This document shows, piece after piece, positions 24,757 to 36,833 of a stretch of 64,000 nucleotides of DNA; position 1 is the first letter of the stretch, and every line of letters begins with the position of its first letter. The stretch spans positions 41,781 through 105,780 of the forward strand of contig VXBA01006127.1 of NCBI GenBank assembly GCA_013399895.1, given 5' to 3'. A program made the position numbers and the translations under genes. The stretch is from Serilophus lunatus. Lineage: Eukaryota; Chordata; Aves; Passeriformes; Eurylaimidae. The notes beneath the pieces are model-generated. The model searched no databases. It saw only the letters and a program-made list of their open reading frames with translations, and was not told where the DNA came from.

Positions 24757-24787
24757 GGGTGTGGGGGTGGGTGTGGGGGGTGTGGGG
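24757..24787 (+). promoter_or_regulatory. G-quadruplex-type tract in LTR U3
   Basis: Five G runs of 3-6 bases (GGG, GGGGG, GGG, GGGGGG, GGGG) are separated by one to three bases, mostly TGT or T. This meets the usual G3+ loop pattern for a quadruplex on the plus strand. It lies about 120-150 bases before the LTR TATA-like box. Folding and function are not shown by the sequence. Confidence 0.6.
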
Positions 24788-24870
24788 TGCTGAGGGAGAG
24801 GCTTCTTCAAGAAGCTGCTGGAAGTTTCCCCCTCATGCCCAGGCTGGGCCCGCTGCTGGCCAAGGCCGGG

Positions 24871-24914
24871 CCAATCAGTAGTTGAAGGAACGCCTCTGTG
24901 ATAACATATTTAAG
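24871..24914 (+). promoter_or_regulatory. LTR core promoter: CCAAT box and TATA-like box
   Basis: CCAAT at 24871-24875 is followed about 32 bases later by TATTTAAG at 24907-24914. This spacing and order fit a polymerase II core promoter at the end of U3. The expected start site would fall in the N gap. Confidence 0.6.
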
Positions 24915-24918
24915 AAGG

Positions 24919-25202
24919 NNNNNNNNNNNNNNNNNNNNNNNNNNNNNNNNNNNNNNNNNNNNNNNNNNNNNNNNNNNNNNNNNNNNNNNNNNNNNNNNNN
25001 NNNNNNNNNNNNNNNNNNNNNNNNNNNNNNNNNNNNNNNNNNNNNNNNNNNNNNNNNNNNNNNNNNNNNNNNNNNNNNNNNNNNNNNNNNNNNNNNNNNN
25101 NNNNNNNNNNNNNNNNNNNNNNNNNNNNNNNNNNNNNNNNNNNNNNNNNNNNNNNNNNNNNNNNNNNNNNNNNNNNNNNNNNNNNNNNNNNNNNNNNNNN
25201 NN
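24919..25202. other. Assembly gap (284 N)
   Basis: A run of 284 N lies inside the LTR. The size is not a round default, so it may be an estimate. Open frames reported through it on either strand are not real coding evidence. The bases after it (CCCATGGGATGGACTCTCGC and a related GATGGACCCCATGG about 50 bases on) look like units of a diverged tandem repeat, which may explain why the region did not assemble. Confidence 0.95.
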
Positions 25203-25478
25203 GTGAAGGGCTGCTGCCCATGGGATGGACTCTCGCCGGAGCAGTTTGTGAGAGGAACTGTATCCTGTGAGGGATGGACCCCATGGAATGTGGCTGGAAG
25301 GACTCTTCTCCCCAAGCAGCGGCTGAGAACAGCAGCTGACCACAGCAACATCCCCCTCCACACGTTGCCTTTTCACCCATGACTGCTGCGGGAGAATAGG
25401 TTGGATGTAAGAAGGAGGGGGTGGGGGGTAAAAGGTGTCTCTTATTGTCTCTCACTCTTAGCTCTGATCTTGTGTAGT

Positions 25479-25484
25479 AATAAA
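25479..25484 (+). terminator. LTR polyadenylation signal
   Basis: AATAAA with GT-rich sequence downstream (TGTTTTGCCTGTG) about 180 bases before the LTR end, the expected arrangement for R and U5. Confidence 0.65.
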
Positions 25485-25667
25485 CTTGACTGTTATTCCC
25501 ACATGGAGTCTTGTTTTGCCTGTGATGGTGGTTAAGAATCTGTTGTAATCCTTATCATGAATAACGAAACCTCTCGTTATATTCTCTCTCCTCTATAGCT
25601 GGGCAAGGGGGAGTGAGAGAGTGGCTGTAGTGGGCCCCTGGCACTCGGCCCGGGTTAAACCACTACA

Positions 25668-25672
25668 GAAGC
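25668..25672. repeat. Target-site duplication, right copy (GAAGC)
   Basis: Second copy of the 5-bp duplication. Together with the left copy it shows that both ends of one insertion event are present despite the gap. Confidence 0.88.
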
Positions 25673-28600
25673 AAAACTTAATACAAAACTATTAAACTAT
25701 TTTAATACAAAAACTAGAGTGCTTTTGTTCAAATTTCCTGCCTTGTTTCCTGTCTGGTTCTGTCACTATTATTGATATAAGGAATCCATCAACATATTTT
25801 TATGGATGATTAAGAAAGGCTGACCTTTCCTTTGCAGGTACAAATAGGTAGTTCTTCAGAGGTTGTAAATGAATGACAAGATAATTTTATCCATTTAATA
25901 TTGAAGTGATGTTGATAGTATCATTCTTCTCGTGTTTGAAACAGGAAAGTATAGAGACCTTTCTCCCTCACTCTGTTCTGCTTTGTGTGATGGATTTTCT
26001 CTCTGACTAATCGCTGTCACATTAACCTGCACTATTTCATCCTTCAGAGCTGTCAAGATAATGACGATAATCGAAGTGGCTCATTGTAGGTAAAGGAAAT
26101 TATACGAGCAAAGTAATATCATAAAACAGTGTTTAAATATTTTAATTTCATTTGTCAGGGCTGCCCCAACACTTCATTACACATATAACCATCTCTCATC
26201 AGTGGAATTAGTGCATTATTCATTACTGTTAATTATTTTCACATAATGGCTGCCCTGATATATTTAACCTCCACATTATATCTCAGATAATGGGCCTGTA
26301 AAATTGAATTGTGTGAAGAGCGGAGTTCTAAAGCTCATTTGCAGAACATCAAAGAACAAAGAAGAGGGAAAGAATCCTAAATGGGACATTTCGCCCAGCT
26401 GGGGCCAAACATTTGTTTCTGTCTGATTTGCATACAGAAAATAGGTGGTTCAGAAGTGGTTTAACATTGTACATGCTGTCTGCTCCTATTACATAGCCAA
26501 TTAGAATTTGTTAATGTCCTGAGTGTTTGAGACAACTTAGCAGCCAATCTATCGTCTGAACGGCACTGAGCTAGAAAGTTAACAGAAGAAAGTAGAGCTT
26601 TCTGAAGGACGGGCCACAAAATCGTGTGGCATATTAATGTGTCACCTACAGTTAATACTTCTTTTGACAAATGTCTGTATTGTAGAAATAAATTAACAAA
26701 ACCTGCTGCTAAGGACTGAGAAGTTCTAAGCCTGATAAATTCTAATAGTACTCTGGTAATTACTTGATTTTCCCTGGGACAAATTTTCTAATGCTGCCTG
26801 TCATGTAGGATGTGGAAATGGGCGAGGAGGAGTATGCAGCATCCTGAACAAGACAAGGGGATCCGCACTGAGTGCAACAAGCTGTATCAGCAGCCCTGAT
26901 GGACTAAACACAACACAGTACATAAGCAATGCATATTGTCACCAGGCTATCTCCAGTGGGGCTTAGCTGTGCTGGGATTGATGTGTCTGCACTGCTCTTT
27001 CAGAGGTTGGGAAATGTGAGATTCCTTTTCTCTGCTTTTGCTGGGTATTTACGCCCCAATAAAATTGTCACTACAGGTATGGAACTTTGGTATAATTTAA
27101 CTTTTGAGGAACCCATTGAATTACTAAAGGTAATTTCAGCTCTGTGTAGCAGTTTACAGTCCAGAGTATGTCCATTCTAACTGTATGGATTTAACTGAAC
27201 AGTCATATTTTTTTCCATTTTGGAGGTTTACCCATTACTCACAGATTTCAATGGACCCGTGAAGGCATTGAAATAAGACACTATAGAAAGAATATTTATC
27301 AACCGTTCAACATGTCATAAAGCTATGGTCAGTTCAGAAAAGAACTGACTTTTCAAACAGAAAATTAATTTGAATTTTCTTCAAACTTCAGTCTGATCTT
27401 TTGTGAAGTTCTCTTTTAAGTTCCCATATAGCAGTATGAAGCACTTTTTTGCTTTCATCAAAAAATTCAGGAGATTGTCTCTTCTTAAATTGACATACAA
27501 AATACACCTTTGCTCTGTTTCTTGTCTATAGTAAATTTTATAGATTAAAAAATGCTTCTTGACTGTTATAGAATAACTTATGGCTGATGATGGGACTATG
27601 ATCTCAGAGGTAACTCAGTGAATCAGAAGTCAGAAAATGTTTAATGACTAACAATTTGCTTGAGGTCATTAACATACTTTAGTCTTACTGGTTAAAAAGT
27701 CGTATTTCACAGCAATGATAAATGTCTTTTTGGAAAGTGGTAGTAGGTTTTTGGCCATATCATTAAATATTTATATAACATATACATAAATCTTCCTCCA
27801 CTTTGCATCATCTGGGATTCATTTGGAAGAGACCCATTTGTTTCACTTTGTGATGTTTCAAGTTTGTTTCAGGCTTCAAACTCAGTCTCCATACTCTGGA
27901 TACGGAGTTGTAGAAAGGAAGGAAAAAGCACATTTCCGTGGATCTGGCTTAGAAGGAGAACTATTCTCTTAATCTCTTTATTGTCAGACTATAGTTTTCT
28001 TATTGATTCATATACAGTCTTTTATACGTCATAAAAGCTGTGTGAACAAAACCTGCTGATTTTCTCTGCTTTCTAAGCCATTTTTTTTCATAAGATATTT
28101 TCAAAGTACCATGGAATATAGATAAAAAAGATTAGAGAGACCACTACATGAACAAAGTAAATCTCCATATCTAAACACATTTTATGGACTTTGGTCAAAG
28201 ATATGAGAAATATTCAATCTCTCCACAAACATTCATTTTGATACTCCTGAATAGGAATAGACTGATAGGAATGGTCTCTCTCTCTACTGCTCTCTAATTT
28301 ACTTATTTTCCTCTTCTGAAGCAGCTTCTATTATGAGATTAAGTTCATCTTGCATCTGAATTTCACTTCAAGAAAAATCTCAGTATTCAAATGACATTTT
28401 CCCCATGTCCCCCTTATGCTATACTGGTGACATAAATACACAAATCTTGACAGAGATACACATTTGTGATAGGAGAACTCTGTCTGTTTAGCTTTGATTG
28501 GAAAAAAAATCAGACACCCAAACCCAAAAGCTGGATGTGGAAATCCAGGAAATTCCTCAAAAAGGGGAAAAGGCCTCAAGAACTACAGGTCAACAGAATT

Positions 28601-29028
28601 AAAATAACCTGTGATTTTACCTAGAGTGTCTTTGTATCCAGGATACTCATCGTGTATCAGGTATAATTCCCTTCAGTGGTGTAATGGAGAGACAATCAAG
28701 TAGGAAATTGAGTTTTTCCTCCATAGTTAAATTAATATAAAGTGAGGGATGAAAAATGATGGCATCAAGAAATCTCTTTAGACTTGCTGATAGGCTACAA
28801 AAGGCCAGCCTCAAGAAAGGCCAGATATGCTGGCTGTTGAAATGTCTTGGATAAAGCCTGATGGTCTCAAAATTTCTAAAAAGTGAGATAATCTTTTTCT
28901 CTTGAGGTTGAGGAGGTTGAGCTAGAAAATGTTGTGTTTTTGAAAGAAATACATACGTGGGAAACATCATGATGACAAAAATTAATCTTAAAATAGCATT
29001 TTTCCTATAATACATAGTGTTATATGTG

Positions 29029-29051
29029 CACACACACACACACACACACAC
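29029..29051 (+). repeat. (CA)n microsatellite
   Basis: About 11 uninterrupted CA units. The minus-strand frame through it gives a Cys-Val repeat peptide and is not a gene. Confidence 0.95.
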
Positions 29052-29753
29052 GGAGATAAAATCAGTTTCAATGTTTTTGATTGTTTTGTTATATTTGTTA
29101 AATTATGTTGAAATTTAGATACTAATTGAGTATAAGTGTGACTGGGATGTAAGGAAACAGGATTTCAATTGTCATCTAGGGTATATTTCCTTCCAGTTGA
29201 TGCTGCTGAAGGATGACTCTGTTTTGAAATCTGTCAGAGTCAAATGTTTCAAGATCATGTTAGATACTAAAGAAGAACTCACTGTACTGAGTCTCAACTC
29301 CATAACTATTAGAGTTTTTCCAGTCTTAGGTATGATTCCTGTTATAGTGTGAGTTAACATTGTTTCAGAACTATACTTCTAAGACTTGCAGGAAAGATGC
29401 ACAGTTTTACAATGGGCTGTCACTTTCAATGTAGTCAGGTGTGCTATATATTTTAAAAGCATGAATCAGCTCATACTTTCAGGATTTTAAGGGGTATATC
29501 CGAATATATCCTGCACCAAAAATTATAGACTATTGCATAGACTTCTGTTATTATTTCTATGAAGTCGTAGTGGTTATGTCCTTCTAAAATTTGCAAGACA
29601 GTGCAAAACTTTTCATAAAAGGCATCTAGGAAGCAACTACCAGTGTAAGTTTAAAAGCAAAGGCCAGAGGCGCATTTGAGTGGTAACGAAATATGTCACT
29701 TCATGTAGTGGTGATTTTTAGTTAGTTCTGTGTATAACACTTTCCCCCCCCCA

Positions 29754-29754
29754 N
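29754..29754. other. Single N after a C9 run
   Basis: An ambiguous or missing base directly after a nine-C homopolymer. It is most likely a base-calling or contig-end problem. Confidence 0.7.
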
Positions 29755-31006
29755 ATATGTCCAAACTTTTTGTCATACTCTGCAAAATATTTTTGAAAAT
29801 GCCTTTTTTTCTGTGATTGATTAGTACTAAAATGCATGTAGAAAAATTGAATGCATAGATTTTAGAATCAGTTATACTCTTTATGGTGTTCTATCAATGA
29901 AACTATCCAGCAGAAGGGTCTGGAGATAGGAAATAGTTGTGTCAGAGGTGGACATCTCAAGATTCTGTGGACTGATGGCAACAGCACTCTGCTGCTAGAG
30001 GCTAAATCCTTCTTTCTGCTTTACAGAGTCTGCAAAAAGAATGTGTAAACAGCACTGGAAGAAGGTAAAGATGATCTCAGATACATCTAAAGAAGTGACT
30101 GGCAGAGTCATTCTAGATTATTGTCTCTTCTATGTGCATCTATTTGTACAGGACCTCAGCTTCCATGTGTAGAGGTCCCACTAGATCCCCTAAGCCCTGT
30201 CCTTGAGTGGCTCATCTCACTCAGGTCCCACATCAAGATGTTACCTGCAGCTCCAAACCTTTCCCTGGGTAACTGCTGTCATCATGTTCCAGTCATGTGA
30301 AAAAGAGGCAGCACACCGAGTATGGTTCAATTTGCTGAGTATTGTGCAAATAAAAGATCCAGAATGAACTATCCTATTTCTAGAGGGGGACAGGAGTTTG
30401 AATACAGTCTAAACTAGATCTAGAGTGCAGAACTGTATATAGAATGAGCCAAAAAAACGCCAAAAAGGAATGTCTCTTGGACAATTCTCACAAACATCTC
30501 TCCCAGTCTATCCAACTTACCAGGAATGGAGACACCTTGCTTTGATGCTCTGAATTTCCAGTCTCTGTGTGTGTAACCTACATTAGATATTTCTATTAGT
30601 CATTGTGCATTCTGTCACAAAACCAAGATTGTGAAATTGCACAGACCCATGTCTGCTCATTGTTAAAAATTCTGATGAATGGAACAAGCTTCAAATATGA
30701 CAAAGAAATGAGATGCCAGTTCAACCTTTAAGTTTTAACAGGATGAGGATTATTCTTTCTATAGATCTTTCACAACTGTTTTGAAATAATCCATCACTTC
30801 CATCTCTCTTCTAAACAAAGACTGTCAGAAAAGGAAAATTGTGGAGAATTTTCTGTCAGATTCCTTGAAAACCATATGGAAAAAAGAAGTCTTCAGGGGA
30901 TAGCTATGCCTTGCAAGCTGAAAAAAATTCGAGCTTTAGAGACAGTAGTGAACTTGCAATATCTAAATGATCTTGTGTTCTCATCAGGAACACAAAGCCT
31001 CTCATC

Positions 31007-31024
31007 TTTTAATTATAATTAAAA
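31007..31024. repeat. 18-bp perfect AT palindrome
   Basis: TTTTAATTATAATTAAAA is its own reverse complement. It could bind homeodomain-type factors (TAATTA cores) or be chance in AT-rich DNA. Confidence 0.8.
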
Positions 31025-33964
31025 GGGCCTGGTAGAAACATTTTTTAAATTATATATTTCTTTTTCTCCAAATAAAGTTTTAGCTATTTTGTTATATTTC
31101 CACATTTCTAGTGCAAATGTATGTAAGGGAAAATTTACCTCATGGAGGGATTCAGATTGCATATAGTTCTGGTATCATCTTTAACAAGAGGATTTATATA
31201 ATCCAAGATAATGAGTGTACTGTACACTCCTTAAATACATGTCCATTCTTCCTGATACATGCACATCCTACTAACTGTCCAGACAAAAGATGTCCTAAGG
31301 CTACCTCTTCAGACAGTAAGGTACTTGCTGACAGCTCTGAGCTTTAAGACAAATTATAATAAGCCAATTTTTCTGTCTGTAAGTCTAATAAAGCTTCTGG
31401 ATTTCAGTTCTGTCAATGACTATGAATAAAATTCCCTGAAAAGAGAGAAGACAAGATGTTTAGTTTCCTGATGAGGATAATTTTAAGGTGAAGACTAATT
31501 CTGCAATTCCTATTTTAGTTTTGAGTGAGAAACTCCTGTCATTAGAAAAGCAGGAATACAAAGTTTTCAATTCCTACTTTTCTGTTCTGACTGCTGAAGT
31601 CTCTTTGCACTGCTGCGCTGTGAACTGAATGCTATTTGTGGGTCTGATGGGGGCCTAAATTTATGTAGGGTCTCTCAGATTTTGATTTGGTGACATCAGT
31701 ATGTAGTTACATTTTTCATATGTGAATTTCCTACATACTGTTTTACAAACACTGTTCTTGTTTTGTCTAGAGCTTTAAAACATGCCTTCAAGTTAATATT
31801 CTCCCAGTGATGTATATTCTCATGCCCTTGGCCAGTCACATATTCATTTCTGAATGCTTTCTCATTTTAGAAGATACTGCTATGTCATCAAACCAAAGAA
31901 TCCTGCAAGCAGCAAGGACTAAACTACACATGGAGACCAGAAAATTAATGTTTACATTACTGTTTTATATTGAGCCATTTTTAAGATACAATGGAATAAC
32001 AAGGTTTACAAATATTTGGGTTTTTTTTCCTGAAAAAGTGCATTTCTAGAATTTCATTTTTTCTTCCATGTCTGTGTTCCACATGAGAAATCATGTGGCT
32101 TGTTTTCTTATTACTTAAGGACTCCTCTTCACAAATAATGCTGTCCAACACACAGGTGAGGAATTTGCCATCCATCCTCTGATCTTTGAAAGGTATGTTT
32201 ATATTGTTATCTTAGGTTGGATGGCAAATGTGTCTATGAAGCAAATTTTCCAGTCATTCTCACATCACATGCTTTGGTTCACTTCGCAGAAAATTCTCAG
32301 AGCACATGAACTAGGCTCTTCTTGGATGAGACAAAACAAAAGTTTTGAAAGGCATCTGAGGAAATCCCTGAAATATGTAATATGGCTATCAAGGTTTCTT
32401 TGATTCACACTACAAACCTGTTCCTGTAGTTCTTGATAGAGAGAGAATCAAATCTGGACTATAGAACTGTACCATGAAGATGTGAGTTTGCACACTGAGC
32501 TAGTGGGAAGCTTCATAGAAAATAGATAATTATGGTGGAAATGCAGTAGAATTATTTAGGATGCAATGGAAAAGACAGGAAATTTCACTTTTCCTTTTTA
32601 ACTAAATGTAAAAGGCAATGTTTATATGCTAACTTTAATCAGTGCTTTCCTATCTTCACTAGATACAGCTCTCCATTCTGTACAGCTTTTTTGATTCCTG
32701 CAATCTTTCCTGATAGCATCTGTTCTGACTCTCCACCAGCCTCTACATTAAATGGTAAAATTCTCACTGTTAGATGTTCTTCATGCTCACTCATCCAGTA
32801 ACAAATTTGTGTGCGCATGTAAATATCCATGAGATAAAATGTTTATTTCTTTCTTGCTATATAGGTATTTTTCAGTAGTTTGAAATTATTGTAGTTGCCA
32901 TATAAACACATACATACATATGAATATTTAAATTGGTTTTACAGACTGGAAAAGAATTGTAGAAATTGCTGGCAAAAACCTAACCAAAAAGTTAATTTTA
33001 TTGTCAGAAAATTGACAGATTTTAGTGTTTAGTCCTGTCCCTTAGTACAAAATTTTTAAGAGGAGAAAAATCTACCCACCAACTCTACTTGTAGGAGAAT
33101 TCCTTATTTGAGAAATACCTATATTCATAAAAGCATGAAGGTAATTTTATATGTCTGAAAAAATTAAGGCTGTATTTATATACTTGATTTTGTCATTAAT
33201 TATCTCATCTAATAGGGTTAGATCTTCAAGTCAGGAAAGCTATACTGCAATATATGGCTAATAACTCCATACATTTATGGAGCTTCATAAATTGTTTTTA
33301 AGCAAAGTGGGCTTGAATAATTAAAACATGGCCATGAACATTAGTGTTTTTGAGATCAGTAAAAGCATCTCTCTCTTAAACAAATAATCAGTGGAAACTA
33401 AATTTGTTGCAATTTGTGTTGATCTAAAAATGAAAGAAAAATGGATCGCAGCTGTTTAACAGCTGTGTCTTTAATGTAAATATAAGAAGCAACGAGAGAA
33501 AATTCCTCTTTGGAGTACAGAAGCAGTCCAGCAATATTCCCTCACTTCAGACTATAAAGGTTTAAATTAATGTGAAAATAATCCTAATGAACTTGATAAG
33601 AGCGTATGACTTCTAATTTAAAAATTTATTGATAAAATTAATGCTTTAGTTTTAGTTATATAATTTCCCTTATTTGATTGTCTGATAGGATTTTGAAATA
33701 GTGATTTATTTTCATATCACTTTTTTGACCTAAGAATAGCCTCTGTCATAGCTCATAGACTCTATGAGTATGTGGAGGCCAAGGAATCTGGCTTACCCAA
33801 AGTAATACATCTGGTGAGTGGCAAGAACACAATTCTTACTTGCTCATGATGTGCTCTAAACAGCATTAAACAATGCTTCTTTTAATGGGGAGGTATATTG
33901 GTGTGTCATTCTACATAACCTGGAATAAAGAAAGGCTATTTCAGTTAGCAGGAACCTAAAATGA

Positions 33965-35300
33965 TCGTCTGTCACAACTGCCCGACCAATTCAGGGCTGA
34001 CCAAAAATTACAGCATTTTGCTGAGAGCATTGTTCAAATGCCTCTTAAACACTGACGTGCTTAGGGCATCAACCACCTCTCTAGGAAGTCTGTTTAAGGG
34101 TTTGACCATCCTCTCAGCAAAGGAATACTTCTTAATATCCACTTTATACTTCCCCTGGCACAGCTTTGAATTACTCCCATGCATCCTACAGTTGGATACC
34201 AGGGCTGAGAGGTTAGCATTTCCCCCTCCAATTCTCCTCCTCAGGAAGATGCAGAGAAAAATGAAGTTATCCCTCAGTCTCATATTTTCCAGATAGAAGT
34301 CTAAAATCCTTAGTTTTCCCTTGTAGGACATTTCCTGTGGCCCTCTCACCAGCTTTGTTGGCCTCCTCTGGACGGTTTCCAGGACCTTCACATCCTTCCT
34401 AAATTGTGGGGCCCAGAGCTGCGCACAGCATTCCACACCAGAAGCACAGAAGCCACATCAATGCCAAATACATCTTTTCTGACCACCTGGCGATGCTGTG
34501 TTTGATCCACCTCAGGATGCATTTTGCTCTCTTTGCTGCTGGGGAGTGCTTCTAGTTCCCACTCAGATTGCTGTCAACCAGCATCTGCAGATCCCTTTCT
34601 GCAGCTTGCCCTCTAGCCACTCTCCTAATTTATTCTTGCACTCTATGTTACTCCATCCCAGGCGCAGAATTCAGTATTTGGACTTGTTAAATTCAATTCT
34701 TTTAATCATACTCCAACACTCTGATCTATCAGGATTCCTCATACAATTAACCTTTTTTTCCTCAAGAGAGTGAACAGCACCTCTCAGTTTAGTACCATCA
34801 GCAAGTTTGCTAATGGTGAACTCAACTCCTGCATCCAGATTACTGATAAAAATACTGAGTAGAATTGGTCCTAGGATTGAGTTCTGAGGAACACCACTCA
34901 TGATTAGTTTCCAGTAAGGTGTAGCTCTATTCATTACATTTTGAGCCCTGCCATTGAGTCGGTTGGACAACTTGTCCAGAGGGACAGTATCAAAAGCCTT
35001 ACTAAAATCCAGAAAAACTAATCCACGACATTCCCTTCATCCACAAGGAAGGTGTTCTCACCATACAAGGATATCAAACTAGCCAAACAGCACTTTCCCT
35101 TTGTGAGCCCATGTTGATTGTGCCTGATGATTGTGTTATTCTTTAAATGCCTTTAAGTAATAATCAGCATAATCTTCTACACCATTTTGTAGATGAAAAT
35201 AACACTGGCCAGTTTCCAGCCTGTAGAGACCTCCCGTGACATCTGCCAGTGTCTTCACAACTCTGATTAGTTCTGGTTCATGAAGGTGAAAGAGATACTA
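33965..35300 (-). pseudogene. Old CR1 LINE ORF2 fragment, broken
   Basis: Minus-strand CR1 RT and C-terminus. At 34671-34970 the translation has SGVPQNSILGPILLSIFISN, then LADGTKLRGAVHSLEE; the catalytic FADD box reads LADG, so the second aspartate is lost. At 34008-34436 it has MECCAQLWAP, then KLRILDFYLENMRLRDNFI and NRLPREVVDALS, the CR1 ORF2 C-terminus. Sequence at 34980-35140 matches the upstream RT region, including the antisense of the KGKCCL-type block. Upstream limits are vague and the 3' UTR is absent at the left edge. It is more diverged than the CR1 at 5877, hence older. It is not a host gene. Confidence 0.88.
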
Positions 35301-35667
35301 TATAGACACTCTTGGATTACCTCAGAATTGTCAGCTGCCCTGTGGGAATAGTCGATGTTCCTCAATGGAAATTTTGTTTATCCATCTCCCATCTCTGTCA
35401 GTTATTGATTACTGACACATTTTGGTACAAAACTGGCACAGGCGCTGCACTTCAATGGGCTAGTTGGAAAGGTCCATTTCCTGGCCTGTAAGGTGACATT
35501 ACTTTACATGGAGTGGTGCCTTCTGAGTTAGGATTTCTCTTTGTTTCCTCTTTTCTGTTCTCTGTGGCACAATCAAGAAAGGTGGTTGAAGATGAAAGGG
35601 GATAAACAGGCTTGACACTAGCTTTAGACTGAGATCCTTAGTGGGTGTGCTATGTGACCAGATAAAT

Positions 35668-35822
35668 TGTGGATGCCCCTTCCTGGAAGTGTTCAAGGCC
35701 AGCTAGCATGGGGCTCTGAGCAACCTGATGAAAAGTGAAAATTGTTCCTGCCCATGACAGTGGGGCTGAAATTATATAATCTTTAAGGTCCCTTCCAACA
35801 CAAATCGTTCTATGATTCTGTA
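35668..35822 (+). mobile_element. CR1 LINE 3' end
   Basis: GGATGCCCCTTCCTGGAAGT, GTTCAAGGCCAG, ATGGGGCTCTGAGCAACCTG, then ATAATCTTTAAGGTCCCTTC and the terminal TTCTATGATTCTGT form a textbook plus-strand CR1 3' end. It is 5'-truncated to about 155 bases and lies about 370 bases from an oppositely oriented CR1. Confidence 0.93.
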
Positions 35823-36589
35823 CGTTTTCTGTATGGGTGGGCGCAGATGCTGATTCCCTGAAAGCCTCGCAGAATGGTTCTTCCAGGACAGAAATCCCTC
35901 TGCCTGCTGCCTAGTTATTCTTTTCCTATTAAAAGGATTTTCGCAACGTTATCTCAGACTTCAACATCATCTTCATTTCTGAGAAGGACTGAACTTCATG
36001 AAATACAAAGCAATTCCTGTCTAGGTTTGTCTGGTTTAAATATTCCAAGTAAATGTCACCATTGAAAAGGATACTGCCATGGTGAGATAAGAATTTGGAA
36101 TAATACGAGCATTACTTCCTTGATGCAGGTAGTCATTTGAAATCAGAGATGCCTAGAACAAAGAGGTAATTTTGGGTCATATTCAACAATTTGGAAATGA
36201 AATGTGCAACACTGATATGTGCTTGGCTTCAAGATGCAGCACTGGTACTGAGGAGAAGGTGTGACTTTTCAAAGATGCCCTGGTATGCATGCACAGAGGA
36301 CAGAAAGGCACCCCAAATCTCTCTCCCAAAGTGGTTTCTCTGGAAGAAAATATTGAAGTTAATGAGGCTAGAAAAGTAAATTAAGTCTCCCCATGAAATG
36401 AAATGTCACTATTTGGGAAGAAAGAACAAATCCCACTTCACCACAACTTCTACTGTTTATGTGTGTATGTGGTATAAGTTGAGTTGAGGTTGGAAAGGGA
36501 AGTCAGGGCCCTGCTGGAACACAAGGCTAGGGTAGAGCAAGTTCTGTAAACAGTAGACACGAACATCAGATAATAGGGACAGAGGCAGC
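35823..36589. other. No gene seen
   Basis: Unique sequence between a CR1 3' end and the CpG-rich LTR-like segment. Two overlapping open frames of about 60 codons are unremarkable. Confidence 0.55.
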
Positions 36590-36751
36590 GAAAACCAGAC
36601 ACCACAATAATCTGGAACAACATCTCAAGGTCTCCTGGAAGAGGAGGACGTGCCTGTCTTTGAGGGGGATGATAGCAGCGACAGCCCAGCCCTCAAAGGG
36701 AAGGGGCGGAGAAGAGGGTGGGCTTGCAGCAGAGGGGTCACTCAGGAGGGG

Positions 36752-36759
36752 GATATAAG
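36752..36759 (+). promoter_or_regulatory. TATA-type box of the LTR-like cassette
   Basis: GATATAAG in GC-rich context, preceded by a GGGGCGGAG Sp1-like word about 50 bases upstream. It suggests a polymerase II promoter reading rightwards. Confidence 0.45.
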
Positions 36760-36827
36760 CCCGGGTCAGTCATGTGATCGGGGAGCGGGTGATTTGGAAC
36801 GAATGGTACCGCTCCCTGTCGACAGAA

Positions 36828-36833
36828 AATAAA
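36828..36833 (+). terminator. Polyadenylation signal of the LTR-like cassette
   Basis: AATAAA about 75 bases after the TATA-type box, followed by GTGTTTTTTTACG and CCGTGTGTAAGG, which is suitable downstream GT-rich sequence. Confidence 0.45.

Larger units (their letters stand above)
24720..25667 (+). mobile_element. ERVL-like solo LTR with an internal assembly gap
   Basis: The element starts TGTATTGGTTT and ends AAACCACTACA, which are inverted repeats of each other at 10 of 11 positions, and it is flanked by perfect GAAGC duplications. In plus orientation it has a G-rich U3, a CCAAT box (24871-24875), a TATA-like TATTTAAG (24907-24914) and AATAAA (25479-25484) followed by GT-rich sequence. 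It is much GC-richer than its surroundings. A 284-N gap interrupts it just after the TATA-like box. The terminal sequence, promoter block and 5-bp duplication fit class III (ERVL) LTRs of birds; from memory, related LTRs hold GC-rich tandem repeats in this part. No internal gene sequence is visible, but the gap could hide more than its stated length. Confidence 0.88.
25673..33964. other. Gene-less AT-rich stretch
   Basis: No gene or large transposon was recognised. It contains a (CA)n microsatellite (29029-29051), a C9 run followed by a single N (29744-29754) and an 18-bp perfect AT palindrome (31007-31024). Positions 26150-26670 have a mixed, word-rich composition with TAATTA-type and CATAATGG motifs, unlike the surrounding simple AT-rich DNA. 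A 69-codon minus-strand frame at 26461-26670 lies in this part but matches no family I know. Confidence 0.55.

Noticed and set aside
24807..25455. Several open frames of 100-190 codons on both strands
   Set aside because: They run through 284 Ns translated as unknown residues and lie inside an LTR. They give no coding evidence.
26461..26670. 69-codon minus-strand frame as a coding exon
   Set aside because: No splice-site pair or family motif was found. Its texture fits non-coding regulatory DNA better.
34008..34436. 142-codon minus-strand frame starting with Met
   Set aside because: It is the CR1 ORF2 C-terminus (NRLPREVVDA block), not a host gene.
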